From Symbiodinium natans (Eukaryota > Sar > Dinophyceae > Suessiales > Symbiodiniaceae): 64,000 bases of DNA. Position numbers and translations under genes: made by a program. The notes beneath the pieces were generated by a model, which was not told where the DNA came from, did no database searches, and saw only the letters and a program-made list of their open reading frames with translations. Location: the NCBI GenBank assembly GCA_905221605.1, contig CAJNDS010002452.1, positions 227,501 to 291,500 of the forward strand, written 5' to 3'. This document shows, one piece after another, positions 49,487 through 59,668 of this stretch; position 1 is the stretch's first letter; every line of letters begins with the position of its first letter.

Positions 49487-49622
49487 GAATTACTGCTGGG
49501 AGCTGAAGCCTGTAAATCGTGCTTGGGCTGTAGAGGGGTCTCTTCGATGCAGAAGTAGAGGAGGAGTCGGGCTATCATTGATCCGAGACCCAAGCTCACG
49601 CTTCCGGTGGCCTCTATTTAGG
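49487..49622 (+). CDS. Unidentified plus-strand exon
   Basis: After GGGCTTTTCAG|, in phase with 49245-49377, reads NYCWELKPVNRAWAVEGSLR and continues basic. Ends where TTTAGGG-like repeats begin. A second frame ends in a stop. Confidence 0.45.
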
Positions 49623-50116
49623 GTTTAAGGCTTAGGGCTTAGGAATTATGGGGTTTAGGGTTGCGGGAGTATAGGGTTCCGTGTTTCTAGGGTTTAGGGT
49701 TTAGGGTAAGGGAGTATAGGGTTTTGGGCTTGAGGGACACCTGTCATGAAGCCGGGACAGCGGCTTGTACGACCTGGTCGCGCCATGTCGGCTGCAAGGG
49801 AAAGAGCCCACTGATACTTAAACACTGCAGGAGGCAGAACCAAGGGCCTCTGAGGGAGGAGGCTCCAAACTCACCCGCATGTCCTGCCTACGCCCTAAAC
49901 CCTAAACCCTTTTTGTCAGGATTACCAACCATTCTTCTGAATACTTTCCGTAAGGCTCCAAGGAGTCTTATTTTCAGGTATTTTGGCCCAAAGGCCTTAT
50001 TATGAAAGGTTTTTGGGCTATTCTGAGTATAAGGGTTTGGGTGCAGTCCAGTGGAGCGCGTACTACGGAGCGTCGACTGGAAGGTCTTCTGGCTGTGAGA
50101 TCTTTCGACACCGCGG

Positions 50117-50609
50117 TTGCGACGCGTGGGGACGTCGCCATATGCACCCCGGCCCATATGGAAAAGAGACCTTAAGACTCCAGTTCCAGAGCATCGGCTC
50201 GGACGGGGTAGAAAGACTGAGACCTCGTGCATGCGCTGGAAGTGTTTGGGCAAAGCTCTGCTCACTGCGATGCTTGCCAACGAGGTCTTGAGCTCCAGGG
50301 GGGCACAACAGCCGCGAGGCCGCGAGGGTGTCTGTCGGCCTGTCCCAGAATCATATCTCATCTCACATCCTTTGCAACGATTCGTCCCTTCGGATCAAGT
50401 GCCAAGAGATTGCTAGTTTGAGACGGCTGCTGCTCCCTCAACAATTGCCAGGCGTGGCAGAAACCACTCTGAAGCCATCTGTTCGCAAGCTTCCTGGGAG
50501 GATGGTTCACTCGCATGGGTTTGCATGCGAACCCAGATCTTCGCCACCACAGATTGAAAGAGGGTTGCTGCAAAAGCGTGGCTCGCACCGGAACAAAATT
50601 GCTGTATGA
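50117..50609 (+). CDS. Plus-strand coding-like region, two frames
   Basis: Overlapping open frames ending ...LQRFVPSDQVPRDC (50416) and then VAETTLKPSVRKLPGRMVHS ... KIAV stop (50609) suggest two exons with a short intron near 50420-50460. The minus strand is also open from 49888 to 50361. Unidentified. Confidence 0.3.
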
Positions 50610-50659
50610 ACAAATGACGGCCCGTTTGGGGTGCTTTGCGTTAAGAGCTGACAAGGGTA

Positions 50660-50835
50660 GTATATTATAAACATATACACATATACACATATATACATAT
50701 ACACGTATACACATATATACATATATCTACTCCACATACATCTACATGCATACATACATACATACATACATACATGCATACATACATGCATGGACACGTG
50801 TACATATGTATATATATATATATATATGTATGTTT
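50660..50835. repeat. AT/ACAT microsatellites
   Basis: (TATACACATA) and (CATA)n tracts. Confidence 0.95.
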
Positions 50836-51084
50836 GCAACATTATAAACTTTGGCGGTGTCGGACGGTTGAGCAAGGTGAGATCCGCGCTTCCAACAACC
50901 CGCAGAAATAGCCAACGCCACTCCGCACGTCGACCCGTTTGGCGGGCGCGGACATAAATGCCTCTCTCGTGCGCGAGTTCTTGTCAAGCGCACTTGCAGC
51001 ACACGTGCTCGTGGTACATGGGGCACACATGACTCCGGCGCAGGACCAGGACTCGCATGGTGCTCATGGGCTATTTACCTCTGC

Positions 51085-51335
51085 TTAGTCTCTATCGACG
51101 CGCCACGTCATCTGCAAGAGCCCATTGCTAAAGGTCGTGACGGTTGTGAACATTGAATAGAGAAGCACGAAGCAAGGCTTGAGGTCAAAGCAAGCATAAG
51201 CTCGTTGCGGTCGTCCCGCAATACTCTGAAACACTGCGACTGCTCGGTGCGTGAATTGGACGACAGCCTCTCCACTTTGTGGGGTCTGCCTTGAGATGCG
51301 ATGCACGACAAACGTATTGACGAATTTCTGGCTGG
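51085..51335 (-). CDS. Minus-strand terminal exon, about 80 codons
   Basis: Acceptor TTTTTTCTCAG| then APSQKFVNTFVVHRISRQTP, followed by VVQFTHRAVAVFQSIAGRPQ and a hydrophobic stretch PCFVLLYSMFTTVTTF, ending in TAA/TAG-bounded ...WRVDRD. Good coding character; no family recognised. Confidence 0.5.
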
Positions 51336-51505
51336 GCGCACTGAGAAAAAACTTTGTCGATGAAAGGCCTCAGAATAAGAGGCGTAGCTAGTCTGCCTCC
51401 AAAATGGTTCAGAGCAGGTTTCTTGCAGATGGCATGTCAGCACAGTGCGGCCACACGTTTCCGATAAGGTGAAACTGAAACTTCTTGAAAAGAGAATGTG
51501 CAAGA

Positions 51506-51892
51506 CTACATCTCTACTGCATTGGCATTTTTCCCAAAATTGCGTGGAGTGCAAATGGCCAGTTCTCTACAACATGGTTTGAGGTTGAGGGACCCTAATA
51601 CAGGGAGCCTACCAAACGGAGAACAAGCGGGACTTGGGCACGCTTCGAACTCTGCCTCGGGTGTGCAAATCCTGGGTCGGTAGTGGCCTACTTCTCTGAA
51701 AGACAACAGCTGGCATGAAGGAGATTGCTTCGTCTCATCGTATGGAGCAGTGAACATCTCACCGATAAGAAGTCTACTAGGATACTGATATCCATATATT
51801 CTGATGTACGTGTGAAATTGGCTACTTCCCCAATTTAGGGTACCCTTACTATAGCTCCAAAATAGTATCATCCTTATTACAGGAACCCCCAA
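51506..51892 (-). CDS. Minus-strand ORF, Cys/Pro-rich
   Basis: 128-codon frame; its middle and end (LLIGEMFTAPYDETKQSPSC, CTPEAEFEACPSPACSPFGR) look coding. Lies upstream of the 51085-51335 exon on the same strand and may belong to one gene. Confidence 0.4.
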   Translation of the reverse strand: MGVPVIRMILFWSYSKGTLNWGSSQFHTYIRIYGYQYPSRLLIGEMFTAPYDETKQSPSCQLLSFREVGHYRPRICTPEAEFEACPSPACSPFGRLPVLGSLNLKPCCRELAICTPRNFGKNANAVEM

Positions 51893-52264
51893 AAGGGACC
51901 CCTATCCTCGTAAACCCCCCATATGGGCTATTGACTGCCATGTATCTCACCTCCTTGCGATCCCATAAGCCCTAAACCCTAAACCCTAAACCCTAAACCC
52001 TAAACCCTAAACCCTAAACCCTAAACCCCTCCTACTCTTTTGGGAAGCGCCCGCGCGTGCGCTATGGCTCACCGTCCGGGGAAGTCAGAGCAGGGATGTT
52101 AACCTGCCATGACTCATGAGCTGTCGCTTCATATGACACATATAAACATAACACTATTGCAATAGTAATATCAAAACAAGAAGAATCACACCATGTACTA
52201 TATATATTAAGTATATATATATAAATGTAAATACAAATAAAGTATAAATATTAATAAATAAATA

Positions 52265-52296
<32 letters not shown>

Positions 52297-52303
52297 ATGT
52301 TAC

Positions 52304-52368
52304 CGGAAATCGGCCTTCAAGGAATCGCACTGCATTCCGCCTCATCCACGTGGCGCCCTCGTCGAGTG
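52304..52368 (-). CDS. Unidentified protein, exon
   Basis: 65 nt, acceptor GTGAAGAG|, donor TCCG|GTAACA, reading LDEGATWMRRNAVRFLEGRF and P. An (AT)n tract starts at the donor. Confidence 0.5.
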
Positions 52369-52671
52369 CTCTTCACCAACGTCGAAGCCGGTGGCGGAGA
52401 GACTGCAGGACGCTGGACTTTAGTGCCCACAGGGTGGTTTAGGGTTTAGGGTTAGGGTTGAGGGGTTCCTGTAAAAAGGAACCTACTATTCTTGTTGTTT
52501 TTTGTTGCGGGGGGGGGGGGGGGGGGTACATCAGGAGACCCCGACTTTTGGGAGATATCCACTTAGGTTATGGGCTCGGGCCAGGGTAGACCATAAACCC
52601 TAAACCTTAAACCCTAAACCCTAAACCCGAAACCCTAAACCCTAAACCCAAATCTTAAACCCTAAAAGCCC

Positions 52672-52735
52672 TTCAGCTGCACCCACAAAGATGACCTGGC
52701 AGGCGTCGACGGCTTGGGAGAAGCACCTTGGTGCA
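52672..52735 (-). CDS. Probable exon, small hydrophobic
   Basis: After CACCAAG| reads CFSQAVDACQVIFVGAAEGL. Ends at a GC donor next to a CCCTAAA array. Confidence 0.4.
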
Positions 52736-53050
52736 CACAGGACGTAGGAGAGCTTCACAACAATGATCAGTGATCACGATACTAATCACTCTCATAGCGA
52801 GTACCTCATACCTCACAACCAATCACCTGCCACAAAGAATAACAAGAAGAAGAACAAAGAATAAACCCCAAACCCCAAACCCGAAACCCTAAACACAAAA
52901 CCCTAAACCCTAAACCCTAAACCCTAAACCCCAAACCCGAAACCCTAAACACAAAACCCTAAACCCTAAACCCTAAACCCCAAACCCCAAACCCTAAACC
53001 CTAAACCCTAGACCCTAAACCCTGAACGGCATTTCAAAAGCAACAACCAG

Positions 53051-53112
53051 GTGCCTCGCCTTGCGGCGAAGCCGCGGGCTTGGCCGCGGCTGCTTTGGCG
53101 GCTCCTGGAGTT
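53051..53112 (-). CDS. Coiled-coil gene: Ala/Lys/Pro exon
   Basis: Acceptor AACTCCAG|, donor CCTG|GTTGTT, reading AAKAAAAKPAASPQGEAP. CCCTAAA left, TTTAGGG right. Confidence 0.45.
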
Positions 53113-53124
53113 GGGGGAATCAGG

Positions 53125-53290
53125 ATTTGGTAGGGTTCAGGGTTTAGGGTTTAGGGTTTCTAGGGTTTCTAGGGTTTCTAGGGTTTCTAGGGTTTCTAGG
53201 GTTTCTAGGGTTTTTAGGGTTTTTAGGGTCTTTAGGGCTTTTAGGGTACTTAGGGCACTTAGGGTACTTAGGGTAGTTAGGGTACTTCGG
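53125..53290. repeat. Array drifting from TTTAGGG to TTTCTAGGG to TACTTAGGG
   Basis: Six copies of the nonamer TTTCTAGGG in a row, then TTTTTAGGG and TACTTAGGG forms. Homogenised variant, not simple decay. Confidence 0.9.
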
Positions 53291-53526
53291 GTACGGGTTT
53301 GTAGGGTTTAGGGATTTACATAATTAGGGTTCAGGGGTTTAGGAGTTTAAGGGTTTAAGCGAATACTCTGTGCGGCTTAGGGTTTAGGGTTGAGGGGGTG
53401 GGGTTTGTGGTTGGGGTTCAGGAGTTTCTGTGGGCCTCTTCCCATAGAAGGACCCGGTCCACAAAAACACGTCACCTTCAACCCGAAGATCCTAATCCCC
53501 GAAACCCTCATACTCTTCGAAGGCAA

Positions 53527-53612
53527 TCTGGGGGTTTACGAAAATAATGGGATCCCCAATATAGACCCCCAAAATAGTAGGATTCCCTTCCCTAATTTCG
53601 GAAACCCCCATC
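53527..53612. mobile_element. Short TIR element, GTTTACGA family
   Basis: GGGGGTTTACGAAAATAATG at the left, CCCTAATTTCGGAAACCCCC at the right. The internal AATATAGACCCCCAAAATAG and GTAGGATTCCCTT match the other copies. Confidence 0.6.
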
Positions 53613-53837
53613 CGCATCCCCATCTCCTTTTCTGCTAACACTTTTCAGCAAGGCCTGGACGGTCAAAGGCTCCACCCATGAGGCTCTGCGCACGCGAGAG
53701 AAATATCCCTAAACCCTAAACCCTAAACCCTGAATCAGGTTTCGAGAGACTGCTCCTGCTGCGGCTTTTGCTTTGGCCTCGGCAGGACAGCGAGATCGGT
53801 CGTTGACCGGCGTGTGGCTTTGAGGCAGGATTTGAGC

Positions 53838-53970
53838 TTAGGGTTTAGGGGTTTAGGGGTTTAGGGGTTTAGGGGTTTAGGGGTTTAGGGGTTTAGGGGT
53901 TTAGAGGTTTAGGGGTTTAGGGGTTTAGGGGTTTAGGGGTTTTGGGGTTTTGGGGTTTAGGGGTTTAGGG
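53838..53970. repeat. Octamer array (TTTAGGGG)n
   Basis: About 14 units of the eight-base variant. Confidence 0.95.
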
Positions 53971-54244
53971 TTATACAGTAGGGTTTAGCGTGAGACAGTG
54001 TGACAGTTACCACATTTTTGCTGTTGGGGTCGATGATGTGGGAATCACTCTCCGATTGAGAAAGCTACCATGTGCGCTGGGATGCCGGGAATCTCCAGAC
54101 CAAGGTTGAGCACAGGGAGAACCACGTTTGGGAGAAAACCCTGTACCACCCCAAAGAAACCCGAAGATTGAACCCCCCCCAAACCCCCTGACCTCCCTGA
54201 ACACTACTTTTCGTGGCGGCTTCCATGCAAATTATTGGCAGGAT

Positions 54245-54401
54245 AGACCCCAAACCCTAAACCCTAAACTGCCCTAAACCCGAAGCCCGAAACCCTAAAC
54301 CCTGAACCCTAAACCCTAAACCCTAAACTTCCCTAAACCCTAAACCCTAAACCCTAAACCCTAAACCCTAAACCCTAAACCCTAAACCCTAAACCCTAAA
54401 C
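54245..54401. repeat. Telomere array (CCCTAAA)n abutting an exon
   Basis: The last unit touches the 54402-54443 exon, so the GT donor on the minus strand is the GT of GTTTAGGG. Confidence 0.95.
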
Positions 54402-54443
54402 GTCGCAGCAGCTGCAGGCCTTGGCCGCCGCAATCTGCTTGGC
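54402..54443 (-). CDS. Coiled-coil gene: 14-codon exon
   Basis: Acceptor TCCCTGCAG|, donor CGAC|GTTTAGGG, reading AKQIAAAKACSCCD. The donor is supplied by a telomere repeat. Confidence 0.5.
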
Positions 54444-54497
54444 CTGCAGGGAGAAAAGTGGGCTTTATTAAGGCAAGCTTGGGGGTAGGGAACCTTG

Positions 54498-54534
54498 GCT
54501 TGGGGTTTAGGGTTTAGGGTTTAGGGTTTAGGGT

Positions 54535-54601
<67 letters not shown>

Positions 54602-54727
54602 GGTTTAGGGTTTAGGGTTTAGGGTTTAGGGTTTAGGGTTTAGGGTTTAGGGTTTAGGGTTTAGGGTTTAGGGTTTAGGGGTTAGGGGTTAGGGTTTAGG
54701 GTTTAGGGTTTAGGGTTTAGGGTTTAG
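54498..54727. repeat. Long telomere array with TTGAGGG block
   Basis: TTTAGGG units, then about ten TTGAGGG units (54533-54603), then TTTAGGG again: 230 bp, the longest array here. Confidence 0.97.
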
Positions 54728-55357
54728 CTCAAAATACGCAGAATAGTTGCCTTTATGGTAGGCTTTATTGATTGTAGGGGTCAGAGGCCTTCATGATCTG
54801 ATAGGAAGGGCTTGTGCTGGGCTTGGGTTGAGCCCGGTCTCACCGCGCTTTTTGGGTGGGGGTTTATATGGTTTTGGGGGTTCAGGGTTTGTGGGGGGGG
54901 GGGGCCGAAAGGATTTAGGGGTTTTGTGATTGTGTGTTGGGGGCTTAGGGCCACGAAAGCAGCAGGACTCGGAGAAGTACTATGCGTAGCTCCGAATATT
55001 TCAGGGGCATCTGACGACAATGAACTAAACTCTCAAGCCCTGACAAACTTAAAACCCCTCAAGCTCGGCTATGCTCGATGAAGAATGGTTCTGACATGAA
55101 CGGGGGCCCTTCCACATCGTAGTCTTAACCTGTGCTTTGAAGGCGATCTCCTCAGAACTTGGTGGGTTTAAGTAGGGTTATAGGGCGAACACCCTAAACA
55201 CCTCAACCCTAAAGCCCCAACACCCAAACACCCAAAAACCCCTAACACCATTCGTGGCCCCTGACGTCCTGAAACTCTTCAACCCCCTAAACCCTAAACC
55301 CTCCTAACCCTAAATCCTAAACCCTACCACCCTAAACCTTAAACCCTAAACCCGAAC

Positions 55358-55399
55358 AGTGCTTCCGGCCTTGGCGGCGAGCTCTTTTCGCTTCGCCTC
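55358..55399 (-). CDS. Coiled-coil gene: 14-codon exon
   Basis: Acceptor GCTCTGCAG|, donor CACT|GTTCGG, reading EAKRKELAAKAGST. CCCTAAA left, TTTAGGG right. Confidence 0.5.
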
Positions 55400-55682
55400 C
55401 TGCAGAGCGCAGCTTAGCCTAGAGGCCTTAGGATTTGAAGTTTTAGGGTTTAGGGTTTAGGGTTCTGGGTTAGCAGCTTTAGGGAAGTGAACCTCTTTGT
55501 CTGATCCCATTAAACCCTAGCCCTTTGTCGCTGTGCTGCAGTGCACACAATTTCCCTCCTCTTCTGGCTAAGGATCCAGGCGCTGCTTTTGCTCACCTAA
55601 ACACCAGGCCCCTTAAATCCCTGAACGGCCATAAGCTCTAAACCCTGAATCTACATGTGTAACCCTTGATGTCGAATGGGAC

Positions 55683-55709
55683 CTCCGCTGCTTTGGCTTT
55701 GGCCGCCTC
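55683..55709 (-). CDS. Coiled-coil gene: 9-codon exon
   Basis: Acceptor GCATGCAG|, donor GGAG|GTCCCA, reading EAAKAKAAE. If unspliced, the frame runs on to PFDIKGYTC. Confidence 0.45.
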
Positions 55710-55908
55710 CTGCATGCTGAAGATTAGGGTTTGGGGTTTGGGGGTTCGGGGATTCGGGTTTAGGGATATACCTTCCAGAGCTGCAGTGCGGAAGGCTGCA
55801 ACTTGATCGCCTTCATCGTCAATGTTGTGTGCCTCTGTTTATGGGGGCAGAAGGTCTTGGTCTTGCAAGTCTCGACGCGCCAAAATCCCCAAAGCCGCAA
55901 CCCGGGGC

Positions 55909-55947
55909 CTCCTCCTCCTTCCGCTTCTTGTCGTCCTCCTTCGCGCC
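55909..55947 (-). CDS. Coiled-coil gene: 13-codon exon
   Basis: Acceptor CCGCCAG|, GC donor GGAG|GCCCCG, reading GAKEDDKKRKEEE. Confidence 0.45.
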
Positions 55948-56163
55948 CTGGCGGGTGCTGGGGCTCAGTGGAGCATCACACCGCTGTCATGTGGAGAGGG
56001 ACATTCAATCTAGGACCAGGTGTGTCCAAGCTGGGCCCCATCAGGCTCGGGCCTTATGTCACTCAACCTCTGGATGACTAGCTGCACATTCTTGACATTT
56101 GCCCGCGTCTGCCCCTTATTTTCTGATGAGGCAGCTGGTGTCCTTGGCTGGCGGTCCCGACAC

Positions 56164-56190
56164 CTTTGCTTTCAGCTGCTTCTTTTCTTC
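56164..56190 (-). CDS. Coiled-coil gene: 9-codon exon
   Basis: Acceptor GCCTGAG|, donor AAAG|GTGTCG, reading EEKKQLKAK. Confidence 0.45.
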
Positions 56191-56430
56191 CTCAGGCAGC
56201 ATGAACGGCAGACCTTCGGTAGCTCAGGGTCTGTGGGAACCACGCAAAGCAACCCTAAACCCTTCACCCGAAACCCTAAACCGCAAACCCTAACCCTAAA
56301 CCCTAAACCGTAAACCCTAACCGTAAACCCTACGCCGTAATCCCTAACCCTAAACCCTACACCCTAAATCCAATCGTCAACCTAGTGCGGCTCCAGCAAA
56401 ATGGCGCCGCCCTAGGAAGCAAGGCCACGC

Positions 56431-56463
56431 AAGGCTGTCCTCTGCTTGCCGCTTGGCTTCCTC
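56431..56463 (-). CDS. Coiled-coil gene: 11-codon exon
   Basis: Acceptor GCCTGCAG|, GC donor CCTT|GCGTGG, reading EEAKRQAEDSL. Confidence 0.45.
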
Positions 56464-56708
56464 CTGCAGGCCAAGGGCCCAGTCTAGGCTTCAGCTTCGG
56501 GATTCTATAACATAGTGTAAGGCACATATGCATATTGTGAATATATATATATATATATAGATATATATATATATATATATACATATCCATATAGTTCTTT
56601 AAACTACCCTACGGGGCAGAGCCTTCAGCTGGGAACAATGTGAGGCCGAGCCATTGAGCCATTGAGACATCGGTATCCAAGGCTGCAACCCAAATCCATC
56701 ATCGGCGC

Positions 56709-56748
56709 CTTCTCAGCCTTCTTCCGGTCCGCTTCTTCCTTTCTCTGC
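56709..56748 (-). CDS. Coiled-coil gene: 40-nt exon
   Basis: Acceptor TTGCTGAG|, GC donor GAAG|GCGCCG, reading QRKEEADRKKAEK. TTTAGGG array to the right. Confidence 0.5.
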
Positions 56749-57094
56749 CTCAGCAACTGGAGAGGGGATTAGGGTTTAGGGTTTAGGGCTTGGGGTTTAG
56801 GGTTTAGGGTTTAGGGTTTAGATTTAGGGTTTCGGGTTTGTGGTTTGGGGTAATTGACTCCGGATCGGCACGTGCTCTGCACAGTACCCATTCCCAGGCA
56901 GTGGAAGCATCAGGAGATCGGCGCCAATTTCTGAGCCTTGCCAAACGTCAGATTCCAAAACCCGAAACCCTCAACCCAAAACCCTAAAGCCTTCACCCTA
57001 AACAACCTAAACCCTAAACCTTAAACCCTAAACCCTAAACCCCAAACCCTGAACCCTAAACATCCCTAAACCCTCAACCCCTTAAGGCAGGGGC

Positions 57095-57115
57095 TCTGCG
57101 CGCTTCCGAGACTCC
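57095..57115 (-). CDS. Coiled-coil gene: micro-exon
   Basis: About 21 nt after CATGCCAG|, reading ESRKRA. Bracketed by CCCTAAA-type and TTTAGGG arrays. Confidence 0.35.
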
Positions 57116-57242
57116 CTGGCATGTCACACTTTGGGCTCCTTTCTGCATCTGAAAGCCCACCATCTCACCATTTCAGAAGCCCCCCAAACAAACGCCTGAA
57201 ACCCTTGGGGTTTAGGGTTTAGGGTTTAGGGTTTAGGGTCTT

Positions 57243-57345
57243 GGTAGCCCAGTAACCATAATATAGTCAGGAAAGTACCCTTTTCGGGGTTGGCTACTTT
57301 ATGGGGGAACCTTGAACCTAAACATGTGGAGAAGGGTAAGGACCT
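57243..57345. mobile_element. Short TIR element, GCCCAGTAACCATA family
   Basis: Left TAGCCCAGTAACCATAATAT, centre AGTACCCTTTTCGGGGTTGG. Copies at 34148-34256 and 58626-58732, which end GGGACCACTGGGCTGCC or GGTACCACTGGGCTACC. Half-related sequences at 16555-16650, 16975-17085 and 58520-58605 run in the other orientation. Confidence 0.6.
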
Positions 57346-58124
57346 AAAAAGCAACAATTGCGTCCGGGCTGGCTCTCGTCGCTGCTCCAGGTTTTCGACC
57401 ATTTTCGACTAGGCGGCCGTGTCGGACAACGTGACAATCAACCCTAGAAACCCCACACAGCAACTGCTCAGGCTTGCTTCTGCGTGCATCCACTTACTTC
57501 TGCCATTTTGCGGCATTTTGTGGGCTCCCTCTCTCTGGCAATCGTCCTCCCTAAACATCGAGGGCCGAACTCGCGCATTCACGACATTATCGAAGGTCTG
57601 ACGAGCAGATTGCCAAAAAAGGGAAGACAAGTGCCCGGCACCAGGCCGTGTTGTTTCACATGCAAAGCAACCCGCAAGTACGTTTAAAGAAGCCTCCGAT
57701 ACCCTGCCTGGGTTTCCGAAATCTGTCTAAGTAGGAGTTCAGGATTCCGGGTTTAGGTGACTCAAGCTCTTTGGGAGCCCCAACAAAACCAAAAGCCTCC
57801 CAACAAAACTCCAGGAGCTGAACTTCCAACCTCTTATGAAATTCAAGCCTACAACCCCCTAAACCCCCTAAACCCCCTAAACCCCCCCAAACCCTCTAAA
57901 CCCCATATAGCCCTTATAGAAACCAAAAAGCCCCAACCCCAAACCGCCATCCCTAAACCCTAAACCCTAAACCCTAAACCCTAAACCCTAAACCCTAAAC
58001 CTTACACCCCAAACCTCGGTGACCCATTTTGGAGGTGGGGAGAGACTTTCCAGCCTCGAAGGGATGAAGGCACCAGCAGTGGCCGGGCCGCAGTGGGCCC
58101 ATCTTAGGCTTTCGGGGCTTGGGG

Positions 58125-58245
58125 GGGTTTAGGGTTTCGGGTTTAGGGTGTAGGGTTTAGGGTTTAGGGTTTAGGGTTTAGGGTTTAGGGTTTAGGGTGT
58201 AGGGTGTAGGGTTTAGGGTTTAGGGTTTAGGGTTTAGGGTTTAGG
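58125..58245. repeat. Telomere array (TTTAGGG)n
   Basis: G-strand array with a few TGTAGGG units. Confidence 0.95.
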
Positions 58246-58625
58246 ATCAAGGGCTTCAGGCGTTATATGGTCTAGGGTTTAGGGCTGGGGGTCTAGGGGT
58301 TTAGAGTTTAGGCGCTAGAGGGTTTAGGGCTAGGGCTTTCGCGGTTTAGGGTTCAGGTTTTGGGGGTTTAGAGTTCAGGGTTTAGGGTTTCGCAGGCTTG
58401 ATAGGTTGAGTAGAATGAGCTTTCAATTTCGGGCAGTTTCGCTGCTGCCTGTAGGATGCTTCAGGGACGGCATGCGGGGGAGGAACCTTCCCATGAAGAC
58501 CGGAGAAGACTAGACCCAGGAGTAACCCAGGAATAAAAAGGGGTGCCCTGTTTGGTTTCAAGGGGCTTATAAGGAACCCCAACCCTAAAACAATGAAGCC
58601 ATCTCCGAATCCTAGAAGACTTAGT

Positions 58626-58732
58626 AGTAGCCCAGTGACCATATTCCAACAAGGGCACCCTTTTGAGGGTTGGTTGATTTATAAGGGAACCGTGAACCAA
58701 AAAAAAGGGAAAAGGGTACCACTGGGCTACCA
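58626..58732. mobile_element. Short TIR element, GCCCAGTAACCATA family
   Basis: GTAGCCCAGTGACCATATTC at the left and GGGTACCACTGGGCTACCAA at the right form an inverted pair about 105 bp apart. Confidence 0.65.
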
Positions 58733-59074
58733 AGAAGATGTAGCTCCGAGCTTGGCAGGGTTTAGGGCTTAGGGCTTAGGGTTTAGGGTTTAGGGTTTCG
58801 GGTTTAGGGTTTAGGGTTTAGGGATGGCGGTTTAGGGGGTTTAGGGGGCGCAGCTTCTCTTTTTGTCCCAGGCATGTCAAGGCGGGCATGGCAGTGCTTG
58901 GCTTAGCATCTCCTACTCACAGCTGTTCGGAATCAAAAGCGCAGCAGCCCTAAACCCTAAACCCTAAACCCTAAACCCTAAACCCTAAACCCTAGACCCT
59001 AAACCTAAACTCTAAACCCAAAACTCGACCTGGGACATGCGGGTCCCCAGAGAATCGATCACACCTTCAGAGGC

Positions 59075-59111
59075 TCTCCTCCTCCTCCGGCCGCTGCCTG
59101 GCCCTCACAGC
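59075..59111 (-). CDS. Coiled-coil gene: acidic exon
   Basis: Acceptor GGCTCGAG|, GC donor GAGA|GCCTC, reading AVRARQRPEEEE. CCCTAAA left and TTTAGGG right. Confidence 0.45.
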
Positions 59112-59497
59112 CTCGAGCCGAGAGCCATGAAGCGAAAATGCAGACCTTGGTTGTCCAGTGTCCTGGGGGAAAAAAAGTTTAGGGTTTAGGGTTTAGGGTT
59201 AGGGTTTAGGGTTCTTTGGGGATTCTACTACCCCAAAAAGGGTAAAGGTTACCTGCTCTACTACTAAGAGACCAAGCGGATAGCGACACCAAGGAGACCA
59301 GAGCCGACACCACCTGAGAATCAAAGGGGCGGCGAAGGTTGCTCAAAGGGTCCTGAAGGAATGTTCGGGACTTGTCGGGTTTCGAGCGTCGCCCCGTAGT
59401 AGGATATGCAGGCGTGTTGGATTTGCAGGCTGGGGGATCCCACATCTCGGCGTCTTCACAAGGGCTTCGAGTCTAGGGTTCAAGGTTTGTGGTTTGT

Positions 59498-59573
59498 GCC
59501 CTAAGCCCTAAGCCCTAAGCCCTAAGCCCTAAGCCCTAAGCCCTAAGCCCTAAGCCCTAAACCCTAAACAGGT
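59498..59573. repeat. Variant array (CCCTAAG)n
   Basis: About nine CCCTAAG units then CCCTAAA, a homogenised variant. Confidence 0.95.
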
Positions 59574-59625
59574 TTAGGGTTCAGGGTTTAGGGTTTGTGC
59601 GCACTGTGCTCGGCTTGCTGCTCAC

Positions 59626-59668
59626 TAAGTGCAGCGCGACGGGAAGCGCAGCGCAGGTCCACCAAAGC
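59626..59668 (-). CDS. Coiled-coil gene: 43-nt exon
   Basis: Acceptor CCCCACAG|, donor CTTA|GTGAGC, reading ALVDLRCASRRAAL. Confidence 0.5.
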
